A stretch of 26,496 nucleotides of DNA from a virus. The stretch spans positions 1 through 26,496 of the IMG/VR virus record IMGVR_UViG_3300028920_000242. One strand, 5' to 3'. The position numbers and the translations under genes are program-made. Of this stretch, positions 18,855 through 25,473 are shown piece after piece; the first letter of the stretch is position 1, and every line of letters begins with the position of its first letter. Below the pieces are notes generated by a model that ran no database searches, was not told the origin of the DNA, and was given only the letters and a program-made list of their open reading frames with translations.

Positions 18855-19336
18855 CGTTGCTTGACCCCGGCGGCGGCCTCGCGCTCGACGCCCGCGTGCA
18901 GGGTCTTGACGCCCTCGTCCACCGCCCGGCGGCCGTGGCTCACGTACGCCTTCCGCATGAACGGGATCGCGGGCACGTGGCTGCCGTCGGGGGCCTCGTG
19001 GCCGTACTCGATGGCGGCCGGAATGTAGGATCGACCCGTCCATCGGCTGACGTGGACGAGCTGGTCGTTCGCCTCCGGCGAGATGGCGATCCGCATGGCG
19101 TAGGTCCCCCGCCGGTGCTTCTTGTACGTGCGAAGTCCCAGGTGCCGCTTGAGCAGCTTGCCCATGTCGCCGCCGACCATGCTGATGGCGTTCGCCTGCG
19201 CCTCCGGCAGGACGACCTTGCCGGTCGCCCGCACCGCCTGGCGGATCACCTTGCGTTGAAGCTTCGGTTCGATCTGCTCGAGCTTCCGCTGGAGGGCCTT
19301 GTCGCCCTCGAGGTCCATGGTCATGCTCGCGCCCAC
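18851..19336 (-). CDS. HK97 gp10-like head-tail/tail protein
   Basis: A 161-residue protein. Helical start LEGDKALQRKLEQIEPKLQR, then KVIRQAVRATGKVVLPEAQA, and later IEYGHEAPDGSHVPAIPFMR, the 'EyG......aRPFmRpA' end typical of HK97-gp10-like proteins. The GTG at 19336 is chosen because AAGGAGGT lies 8 nt before it; the ATGs at 19324 and 19318 are too far from this site. It lies one base after the stop of the head-closure gene. Confidence 0.87.
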   Translation of the reverse strand: MGASMTMDLEGDKALQRKLEQIEPKLQRKVIRQAVRATGKVVLPEAQANAISMVGGDMGKLLKRHLGLRTYKKHRRGTYAMRIAISPEANDQLVHVSRWTGRSYIPAAIEYGHEAPDGSHVPAIPFMRKAYVSHGRRAVDEGVKTLHAGVEREAAAGVKQR

Positions 19337-19337
19337 G

Positions 19338-19655
19338 TCAGACGACCTCCTTACAGAGGCACTCGAGCAGGAGGTTCTGCTCGCCCGGGTTGATCATCTG
19401 GACGATTTCCAGGACGCGATCGCGGTAGAGGAAGCGATGCCGCGCGGTCAGCGTCTTCATGTAGCGAAGCGTCACCTTGTGAGAGACCTCGCCGATGAGC
19501 TGCTCGTTGGCGATGATCTCGCGGCCTCGCACCGGCTCGACGGCGGCCCAGCGGACGCCGATCTTCGACCACGTGACGGTGACCTGGCCGTCGTCGGCCT
19601 GGCTTTCAACAGGCTCCTGGACCGTGACGCGATGTCGAAGTCGTCCGCCCTGCAT
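19338..19655 (-). CDS. Head-tail joining / head closure protein
   Basis: A 105-residue protein starting MQGGRLRHRVTVQEPVESQA and continuing WSKIGVRWAAVEPVRGREII, the classic pattern of SPP1 gp16-like head-tail joiners ('G.LrhRvtiq.p.......g.....W....t.wA.V.p..G.E'). It caps the connector after packaging. The start follows the connector's stop by 7 nt. The segment LTARHRFLYRDRVLEIVQMI ends the fold. Confidence 0.9.
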   Translation of the reverse strand: MQGGRLRHRVTVQEPVESQADDGQVTVTWSKIGVRWAAVEPVRGREIIANEQLIGEVSHKVTLRYMKTLTARHRFLYRDRVLEIVQMINPGEQNLLLECLCKEVV

Positions 19656-19662
19656 CGGTTGG

Positions 19663-20241
19663 TTATCGGTAGTCCCGGATGCCTTCGACGGCCAGCAGGC
19701 TTCGCACGCCCATGGGCAGAACGCTGGCCGCCTGGCCCACAAGGGTCGCCTCGCGGTGCTCGTAGAGGTGGCCGACGGCCAGGAGGATCGCCTGGCGGTC
19801 CGTCGCGGGGACGTCCGCCGCCTCGTCGCCGTAGCCGGCGACGTAGATGATTTCGACGTCGTTGACCTCGCCGTAGGTGCTCGGCCACGTCTGTTGGTAG
19901 GCCAGGCTGACCGCGCCGGGCTCGGCCGCCGTGTCGACGTAGTAGGTCGCCGCCGCGAGCGTCTGCTGGGCGTTGTTGCCGTCCTGGTACTTGATCGACG
20001 TCACCGACTGCAGCGGCGGACGGGGCAAATAGAGCTTGCCGGTCCAGAACCCGTCGCGATACATCGTCCAGGTCTGCTCGATGAACGCCCGGCCGGCGAG
20101 CTGCTCGCACTGCTGGCGGGCGGCGGTGATCAGCCGGTCGACCAGGTCGTCCTCGTCGTAGCTGTCGAGGCGCAGATGCAGCTTCGCCTCGGCCCGGGTG
20201 ACGGGCTCCGTCGCGGCGTCGGTTGTGCGGGACAGTTTCAT
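19663..20241 (-). CDS. Head-tail connector (gp6-like)
   Basis: A 192-residue protein: VTRAEAKLHLRLDSYDEDDL, then RLITAARQQCEQLAGRAFIE and QTWTMYRDGFW, matching HK97 gp6-like and phage_connect proteins ('s..eaKahLRld...eDd.l..lI.aAr.~~e..tgRali'). It forms the ring under the portal. The ATG at 20241 shares a base with the upstream stop (TGATG); a GTG one codon earlier is also in frame. Confidence 0.92.
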   Translation of the reverse strand: MKLSRTTDAATEPVTRAEAKLHLRLDSYDEDDLVDRLITAARQQCEQLAGRAFIEQTWTMYRDGFWTGKLYLPRPPLQSVTSIKYQDGNNAQQTLAAATYYVDTAAEPGAVSLAYQQTWPSTYGEVNDVEIIYVAGYGDEAADVPATDRQAILLAVGHLYEHREATLVGQAASVLPMGVRSLLAVEGIRDYR

Positions 20242-20501
20242 CACGTCGTCTTGCGGCGGCCCGCCTGCCGCTTCCGGGGCTTGCCGACCGGTCGGGCCGC
20301 CTGCTCGGCCGACGGCTCGGCCGTGGTCGTTTCGACGGCCGGGGCCTGCTCGGGTGCGGGCTGGGGCCGCTTGCCGTCGTCGGCCGCCTCCGCGACGCCC
20401 CGACCGATCAGGTCGCGGCCGAAGCTCTCTTGCCCGGGCTTGAGGGTCAGCAGGTGACCCGTCGGGTAGCCTGCATAGTTCGCGAGGAAGCGTATCTTCA
20501 T
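20241..20501 (-). CDS. Small head-associated protein, unknown
   Basis: An 86-residue protein. The N-terminus MKIRFLANYAGYPTGHLLTL, followed by 'GRDLIGRGVAEAAD', matches small proteins often found between capsid and connector genes ('mkvr.l..~~gy..Gdvv.lp...A..Li.rG.a'). A Pro/Ala/Glu/Thr-rich tail and a basic end RKRQAGRRKTT follow. AGGAGA lies 5 nt before the ATG. The role is not known. Confidence 0.75.
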   Translation of the reverse strand: MKIRFLANYAGYPTGHLLTLKPGQESFGRDLIGRGVAEAADDGKRPQPAPEQAPAVETTTAEPSAEQAARPVGKPRKRQAGRRKTT

Positions 20502-20528
20502 CGTTGTCTCCTGCTCTGTTGCCGGCGG

Positions 20529-21818
20529 CTACTGCCAGGCGTCCTTGGGTTTACCGTTCTCCCAGAAGTCTTTGGGCGTCTGCCAGACGGCCTTCGCCTC
20601 CGGACCCGGCCGGCCCGGCCATCCGATCATCAGCTCGGCGTGGCCGATCACCACGCGGGGGGCCAGGTAGAGGGTGTTGCCGAGCTTATGCCACCACCGC
20701 CAGAACCAGATGTCGTCATCGACCCGCCCCTCGTCCCAGCGGCCGTCGGGGCCCGGGCGGCTGTGAAACCACGGCTTCTTCATCGCCTTGAGCTTCTCCG
20801 TCCGGATCAGCGTCAGGCCGAAGTGCGCCGTCGTCACCTGTAGAAGCTCCTGCTGCAACTCCTCCATGGCGACCTTGTCGCGGTTCTTCCCGTCGTCGCC
20901 CTGGATGGTCATCATCGGATAGGGCGTGTGACGGTGGATCTGGACCGGGGCCAGGGCATCGATCTCCGGGTGAGCGGCGAACAGCTCGCAAAGCCGGCGG
21001 ACGTCGTCCACGGTGAAGACGCTGTCGTAGTCGAGCGTCAGGATCGCCCCGGCACCCTCCTCGACCGTCTGCTCCATGCCACGCTCGAGGCATTGCCCCC
21101 AGAACGCCCCAGAAACCTTCTTGAGCCCGATCTTCAGCGGAAGAAAGGCCTGGAAGGCCGCGAAGAAGTTGTCCTGGAAGCCCAGCCGCGGAATGCTCAT
21201 CACCGCCGAGACATGCAGATCATCGCGCGGCCCGTAGGTGGTCGGCTTCGGGGCCGAGGCCGGCTGGACCACTGGAAACGCCGGCTGGCCGTGCATGCTC
21301 ATCGGCTTGCGGCCCTGGAGGTTCAGGCTGATCGGCAGGCTCGCACAGTCGCCGACCTCCGTGGTCCACGGCTCGATCTGCTCGAGCCCCGCCGCCTCCA
21401 GGAGGCCGCGGAGCTTCTGCTCGTTGAAGATCGATCGGTGGAAGTCGTCCTCGTCGCCCTGGCCGCCCATCAGCCACGCCTCGATCGGATCGTCGTGCCC
21501 TGGCTCATGGTATCGCTTGACGATCGCGGTGAAGTTTGGCACGGCGATCCGCAGCAGCCCGCCCGGCTCGAGCGCCCGGATCCAGTCACAGAGGATCTCG
21601 GGCGTCCGCTGGTGGCTGAAATGCTCCAGCAGGTGGCTGGCGCGGATCTCGGCCACCGAATCGTCGGGGTACTTTAGCGGCACCGCCTCGCCGCCTCGCC
21701 GGTGATCCACGGCCACGTAGCCGGGGATGTGCGAGATCCCCGACCCGAGATTCAGCTTCAGAGGTTTTGCGGCGCTGTCGTCGCCGTCCGCGCGTAGCCC
21801 AACCTTTCCATCGCCCAT
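20529..21818 (-). CDS. Methyltransferase-glycosyltransferase fusion
   Basis: A 429-residue protein with two domains. Residues ~20-165 form a SAM-dependent methyltransferase of the class 11 type: LNLGSGISHIPGYVAVDHR (22-40), EIRASHLLEHF (57-67) and LEPGGLLRIAVPNF (83-96). Residues ~195-429 look like a GT-A-type glycosyltransferase: SAVMSIPRLGF, LTLDYDSVFT (260-269; DxD-type D263/D265), and later VDDDIWFWRWWH with IGHAELMIGWPG. The ATG at 21818 is chosen for GGGAGA 7 nt upstream; the frame is open further upstream. It overlaps the sulfotransferase end by 61 nt. It could add and methylate a sugar on a capsid, decoration or surface glycan, but acceptor and donor are unknown. Confidence 0.85.
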   Translation of the reverse strand: MGDGKVGLRADGDDSAAKPLKLNLGSGISHIPGYVAVDHRRGGEAVPLKYPDDSVAEIRASHLLEHFSHQRTPEILCDWIRALEPGGLLRIAVPNFTAIVKRYHEPGHDDPIEAWLMGGQGDEDDFHRSIFNEQKLRGLLEAAGLEQIEPWTTEVGDCASLPISLNLQGRKPMSMHGQPAFPVVQPASAPKPTTYGPRDDLHVSAVMSIPRLGFQDNFFAAFQAFLPLKIGLKKVSGAFWGQCLERGMEQTVEEGAGAILTLDYDSVFTVDDVRRLCELFAAHPEIDALAPVQIHRHTPYPMMTIQGDDGKNRDKVAMEELQQELLQVTTAHFGLTLIRTEKLKAMKKPWFHSRPGPDGRWDEGRVDDDIWFWRWWHKLGNTLYLAPRVVIGHAELMIGWPGRPGPEAKAVWQTPKDFWENGKPKDAWQ

Positions 21819-22423
21819 CCATGTATCTCCCAAAAGCGTGCCTCGTCCTCGGCACTCATTTCGTGCCGCCACGTCCCGATCCGCCCTTTGCGGAAGATCT
21901 TCGGGACCAGACGGCGGAAGCGATCGAAGTCGTTGCGCCAGTCCGTGCGGACGGGCGGCCCCAGTGTCTTTGCCATCTCACCGATCGCCCAGCCGGGCCG
22001 CTCGAGCAAGTCCTCGTAGCGTACAAGCAGCGTATTCGGCCGGCCGCCCGGCCAGGGCGCCCAGCGGGCGACGTGTTCCGCCCACCGCTGCCAGCTCGGC
22101 AGACCGTCGATCACGTAGCGGACGGGCCGGTTGTACATCGCCGCCATCGAGCAGCAGGCGTCCCGACCGTCCCGGACCACGTAGATCGCGGGACGGTCGT
22201 CGCCCTCGATCGGCCACCGGTGGGTCTTGACCACGGCGCCAGGCAGATGGAACCGCATCGTGATGCCGGGCACCGGCGGGTTGACGTAGGCCCTCCGGTT
22301 GGGCAGCAGCCCGTCCAGCATCGGCTCGTTGTAGATCGACGGGCAGTCGCGGTCCCAGCAATGCTGGATGATGAGCCGCGCGAGGGTGTTGCCGCTCCGC
22401 GGCCAACTTGCCAGCCAGATCAC
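21758..22423 (-). CDS. PAPS-dependent sulfotransferase
   Basis: A 221-residue enzyme with the core motifs of sulfotransferases: WPRSGNT (7-13, the 5'-phosphosulfate loop), VKTHRW (65-70, catalytic His region), YVVRDGRDACCS (81-92, 3'-phosphate binding), VRYEDLLERP and RKGRIGTWRHEM (178-189). It would transfer sulfate from PAPS to a hydroxyl on an acceptor in the cytoplasm. It starts at GTG (22423), 2 nt after the decoration-type gene, and is followed by the methyltransferase-glycosyltransferase fusion. No sulfotransferase is expected in a head-morphogenesis module. The acceptor cannot be read from sequence. Confidence 0.88.
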   Translation of the reverse strand: MIWLASWPRSGNTLARLIIQHCWDRDCPSIYNEPMLDGLLPNRRAYVNPPVPGITMRFHLPGAVVKTHRWPIEGDDRPAIYVVRDGRDACCSMAAMYNRPVRYVIDGLPSWQRWAEHVARWAPWPGGRPNTLLVRYEDLLERPGWAIGEMAKTLGPPVRTDWRNDFDRFRRLVPKIFRKGRIGTWRHEMSAEDEARFWEIHGWAMERLGYARTATTAPQNL

Positions 22424-22425
22424 GG

Positions 22426-22857
22426 CTACAGGTTCACCAGGGCCTTGACGCCTGCGATCGTGGTGTTGATCGCGCCCTCGTCGCCTCGGAAGAGGTTGGC
22501 GATCGCGACGATGCCCTGCGTGGTGAGCGGGGTGACCACGACGCGGAGGTACCGCTTCCGCCCGCGGCAGTCGACGTTGAACTTCACCCCGTAGTTGCCC
22601 TCGGTGAGGGCGGCCGGGACGTCGAAGTCCGTGTCACCCACCGCGCCGGAGATGTCGGCGAAGCTGGTGGCGACGGTCGTGTCGCACTCCTGCAGCTTGA
22701 GCGTGCTGGGGTTGTTGGTGGCATCGTCCGAGGTCGTCATCACGACGTCGATCGTCGCGAAGTCGAAGCCGAGAGTATCGATGTTGCCGGTCGCGGTCTC
22801 GCCGTTGGTGACCTCGATGTCGTTGATCGCGACCACTTGCTTTCCGTAAGGAACCAT
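22426..22857 (-). CDS. Probable head decoration or capsid-associated protein
   Basis: A 143-residue protein beginning MVPYGKQVVAINDIEVTNGE with a repeated beta-strand layout (TIDVVMTTSDDATNNPSTLK, DVPAALTEGNYGVKFNVDCR) and a short C-terminal helix (AIANLFRGDEGAINTTIAG). It directly follows the capsid gene in order, where decoration or stabilisation proteins are normally encoded. A long intergenic region with hairpins separates the two. It would be a natural surface-exposed target for the sugar-modifying genes that follow; this is an inference. Confidence 0.65.
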   Translation of the reverse strand: MVPYGKQVVAINDIEVTNGETATGNIDTLGFDFATIDVVMTTSDDATNNPSTLKLQECDTTVATSFADISGAVGDTDFDVPAALTEGNYGVKFNVDCRGRKRYLRVVVTPLTTQGIVAIANLFRGDEGAINTTIAGVKALVNL

Positions 22858-22868
22858 TTCTCGCTCCT

Positions 22869-22885
22869 GTTTCTGGTAGTGCCGG
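22869..22885 (+). repeat. 17-bp direct repeat, copy 1
   Basis: GTTTCTGGTAGTGCCGG. Copies at 22916-22932 (GTTTCTGGTAGTTCCGC) and 22993-23009 (GTTTCTGGCAGTTCCTG). Function unknown; all lie in the capsid-decoration gap. Confidence 0.85.
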
Positions 22886-22915
22886 GACGCCCTGCCAACT
22901 CACAAGGCGCCGTCA

Positions 22916-22932
22916 GTTTCTGGTAGTTCCGC
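22916..22932 (+). repeat. 17-bp direct repeat, copy 2
   Basis: GTTTCTGGTAGTTCCGC; see 22869-22885. Confidence 0.85.
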
Positions 22933-22942
22933 GCCGCCCCGG

Positions 22943-22975
22943 CCCGGGCGTGGCCACGGAAACGCCACGCCCGGG
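22943..22975 (-). repeat. Perfect 12-bp hairpin, possible attenuator after capsid
   Basis: CCCGGGCGTGGC (22943-22954) pairs fully with GCCACGCCCGGG (22964-22975), with a 9-nt loop. No T-run follows in either direction. Its location is suitable for partial termination or RNA end protection after the capsid gene. Confidence 0.85.
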
Positions 22976-22992
22976 AACGCGGGGCCTCGGAG

Positions 22993-23009
22993 GTTTCTGG
23001 CAGTTCCTG
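22993..23009 (+). repeat. 17-bp direct repeat, copy 3
   Basis: GTTTCTGGCAGTTCCTG; see 22869-22885. Confidence 0.8.
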
Positions 23010-23076
23010 TCCGCGTTGGCCGGTGGCCGAACGTCGCGGGTGTCTGTCGTCTGTCGTGAAACCCAAAGAGCCCGGC

Positions 23077-23105
23077 CCCGGGCGGGCATCGCTGCGCCGC
23101 CCGGG
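23077..23105 (-). repeat. Perfect 9-bp hairpin
   Basis: CCCGGGCGG (23077-23085) pairs with CCGCCCGGG (23097-23105), with an 11-nt loop. It lies about 50 nt past the capsid stop in the direction of transcription. Confidence 0.8.
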
Positions 23106-23151
23106 ACCTGGCGGCTCCGGGAGAATCCTCACGGACACATTGTGCGTGAGA

Positions 23152-24501
23152 TCAGGAGGTATTGCCGCGGAGGCCGACCAGCGGGCCGGCCGTCGAGGCG
23201 TCGCCGAGGTCGTGGACGTTGATGTCCATCCGCTCCGTCATCTGCACGCCGATCTGGTCGTACTCGAGGTACCGATCCGTGCTGGTACGGAGCGTGATGC
23301 CCCGCCGATCGCCGAGATCGGCCGCCTGCCGCATGTTGCCGAAGGCGATCATCACGAGCTCGTTGTACGCGCTCGTCGCGGACGGCATCGCCGCCGACAG
23401 CTTGATCGGGTAGCCGAGCAACTGCGGCGTCATGCCGTCGGCGATGTTCTGCATCGCATTGCCGGACAGGGCGCTCAGCAGCCGCAGGACGCAGGAGCCG
23501 TAGGCGTAGTACGACATGTACCACTTGGCGTTGAAGTGGGCGTAGCCGGGCAGCTTGCCCACCAGCGAAATGATGTCCGGCAGCAGCAGCTCGGTGAACT
23601 GATCGTCGCCGGCCGTCGCGTCGGCGTAGCTGGCGGCGTGATTGCCGTCCACCATCTTCGCCCGGAATCCCACGATTCCGTGGTAGGTCGACGTGCCGTC
23701 ACCGTCGATCAGGCACTCGTCCTCTTTCTTCACGGCCGCCCAGGCCATCTCATCGGCCAGGTCGTCGGCCATGTTGATGATGGCGTCGTCGGCGAGATCG
23801 GTGCTCATCCGGGTCAACGCCCCCCACTTGCGGGCGACGAGCTCGACGTTCGACCAGCTCTTGTCGGAGGCCGTGATCTCCGTGTTCTCGCCGATGGCGT
23901 ACATCGTGATCCCGCCCGCTCGCCTGGGCACCAGGAGGTTGTCCGAGCCCATGGGTCGGATCCGGCACTCCTGCCGGGCGAGGCCGTACTCCTCGCGCAA
24001 GTCGATAATGGCCGACTCGAGCTCGACGGGCACCACGTAGCCGCCTGCCGCGTTCTTACCGGTCGTCATCACCCGCAGCTCGATGTTGTTCTCACGGCAC
24101 CAGTCGCGGGCCTGCTGGTTGCCGAGAATGGCCGCCCGGAACCACTGGCCGGCACGGTAGGCGTCCTCATCGGCACGCGCCCCCTTGAAGGCGCGGAGCC
24201 GACTGTAGCGGAACCGCTGCGGTCGCCGCTCCTGGCGGCTGCCGTCCGTCCGACTGATCCAGTCCGGGTCGGAGGGCACGGATCGCCCGGACGTTCCGTC
24301 CATCAGGCCCTTGGCGTCTTCGAGCTGCTGACGCCGGCTGATCTCGTCCGTCAACGTCTTGAACTCGGTCATCAGCTCTGCGTAGCGGTTGGCCTCGTCG
24401 TCGTCCAGGCGACGACTTTCCTCATCGGCCTTGGCGTACAGCTCGTTGGCCGCCTGGTAGGCGGCCAGTCGACGAGCCCTCAATTCCTCGATCGTGGTCA
24501 T
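23152..24501 (-). CDS. Major capsid protein (HK97 fold)
   Basis: A 449-residue protein. The N-terminal ~100 residues form a charged coiled coil (MTTIEELRARRLAAYQAANE and on), the delta/scaffold-like domain that HK97 proteases cut. The core begins near TTGKNAAGGYVVPVELESAI and includes MGSDNLLVPRRAGG, WSNVELVARKWGALTRMSTD and LIDGDGTSTYHGIVG (P-domain and E-loop-type segments), then LLGYPIKLSAAMPS near the C-terminus. It assembles as the icosahedral shell. The ATG at 24501 starts the coiled coil cleanly; the frame is open 32 codons further. The upstream protease gene and the downstream decoration-type gene fit the order. Confidence 0.93.
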   Translation of the reverse strand: MTTIEELRARRLAAYQAANELYAKADEESRRLDDDEANRYAELMTEFKTLTDEISRRQQLEDAKGLMDGTSGRSVPSDPDWISRTDGSRQERRPQRFRYSRLRAFKGARADEDAYRAGQWFRAAILGNQQARDWCRENNIELRVMTTGKNAAGGYVVPVELESAIIDLREEYGLARQECRIRPMGSDNLLVPRRAGGITMYAIGENTEITASDKSWSNVELVARKWGALTRMSTDLADDAIINMADDLADEMAWAAVKKEDECLIDGDGTSTYHGIVGFRAKMVDGNHAASYADATAGDDQFTELLLPDIISLVGKLPGYAHFNAKWYMSYYAYGSCVLRLLSALSGNAMQNIADGMTPQLLGYPIKLSAAMPSATSAYNELVMIAFGNMRQAADLGDRRGITLRTSTDRYLEYDQIGVQMTERMDINVHDLGDASTAGPLVGLRGNTS

Positions 24502-24637
24502 TTCTTTCACCCGTGAACTGTCGCGACCCGTGCCTCCGTCGCCGAACAACGGCTCAGCGGCGGCGAGTTCGCCTGGTTGTGTGGAAGCTCTGCTCACCAG
24601 CCGACGACGGCCGAGCGGCGAGCGTCGTTGTGCGTGC

Positions 24638-25456
24638 TCAATGGCTGTGTCGCGCGATGTCCGTTTCCAGTTGCGACCTGCTGGCGTACTGATCCGCCTC
24701 GGCCCGCAGCTTCGCCGCGTCCTCCAGGCTCATGCCATCGGGGAAGGCGGCGGGTTTCCTCTCGGGCTCGGCCTTGCGCCATTGCTCGCGAGATCGCACG
24801 GCGACGGACGTGTCGGGGTAGGCGGGGTAGGTCACGACCGACACGTCGATCAGGCGGACCTTTTCGAGCGTCCGCAGCTCCTCGCCGTCCTTCGTCTCCC
24901 ATCGGTCGCTCACCGTCTGGAAGGCAAAGCTCATGCCGTCCAGGTCGCCCCGCTTGATGCTCTCCAGGACGTCGCGGCCGGCCGTTGTGTCGCCGGGCTC
25001 GATCTTCACCCGCAGGCCGTGGTCGTCCTCGGCCATGGACAGCGTCTTGGCCTTGGTCCGCCCGAGGATTCGGCCCGGGTCGTGATCGATGAGCGCCCGG
25101 ACGTCGTCCCCGGCCTTCAGGCTCTCGGCGAAGGCCTTGGGGGCGATCCGCTCCCGGAAGCCGCCGAGGTCCTCGCTCAGCTTGTCAAAGACGGCGGCGT
25201 AGCCGACGATCACCGGAGCCTTGCCGTCGTCACCGTCGGATCGCTCTTCGATCCGCAGCTCGCCGGCTGCCATGAACCGCTGCTCGACGTCGCCTGGAAC
25301 GACGAGCTGCTTCGTCTCGGTCCCGCGCCACAGGTCGTAGCAGACGGCCAGTCGCTGGTCGTTGTCGGGGTATTCGGACTGCATCACGCCGTCGGCCATG
25401 CAACGGCTGATGAAGTCGTCCTGCGTCTCGTCCTTCTTCGGCTTCGGCATCGGCAT
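24638..25456 (-). CDS. Prohead maturation protease (HK97 family, peptidase U35)
   Basis: A 272-residue protein starting MPMPKPKKDETQDDFISRCM, an N-terminal extension common in this family ('.F..rCm.d..m..ey.d..qR.AvC...w'). The protease core is VIVGYAAVFDKLSEDLGGFR, ERIAPKAF, ALIDHDPGRILGRT (catalytic His125) and GDLDGMSFAF (Ser176), followed by LIDVSVVTYPAYPDTSVAVR. It cleaves the capsid delta domain during maturation. The true start is 25456, with GGAGG 9 nt upstream; the frame runs open further 5' through the portal gene's end. Position between portal and capsid is typical. Confidence 0.93.
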   Translation of the reverse strand: MPMPKPKKDETQDDFISRCMADGVMQSEYPDNDQRLAVCYDLWRGTETKQLVVPGDVEQRFMAAGELRIEERSDGDDGKAPVIVGYAAVFDKLSEDLGGFRERIAPKAFAESLKAGDDVRALIDHDPGRILGRTKAKTLSMAEDDHGLRVKIEPGDTTAGRDVLESIKRGDLDGMSFAFQTVSDRWETKDGEELRTLEKVRLIDVSVVTYPAYPDTSVAVRSREQWRKAEPERKPAAFPDGMSLEDAAKLRAEADQYASRSQLETDIARHSH

Positions 25457-25473
25457 TTTTAACAACCTCCGCG

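Larger units (their letters stand above)
22858..23151. other. Structured intergenic region after the capsid gene
   Basis: No gene is supported in these ~294 bp. It contains three copies of a 17-bp repeat (GTTTCTGGTAGTGCCGG and variants at 22869, 22916 and 22993), a perfect 12-bp-stem hairpin (22943-22975) and a 9-bp-stem hairpin (23077-23105). It likely controls the level of transcripts downstream of the capsid gene, or acts as an RNA structure. Confidence 0.7.

Noticed and set aside
22740-23138. Minus-strand frame through the post-capsid intergenic region
   Set aside because: The product is dominated by hairpin- and repeat-derived residues and overlaps the decoration-type gene; not gene-like.
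23023-24516. Long open frame on plus opposite the capsid gene
   Set aside because: Antisense shadow of a clearly recognised major capsid protein; repetitive Val/Gly/Arg/His composition.
24502-24597. 5' extension of the capsid frame to an ATG at 24597
   Set aside because: The extra 32 residues lack a helical scaffold pattern; the coiled coil starts cleanly at 24501.
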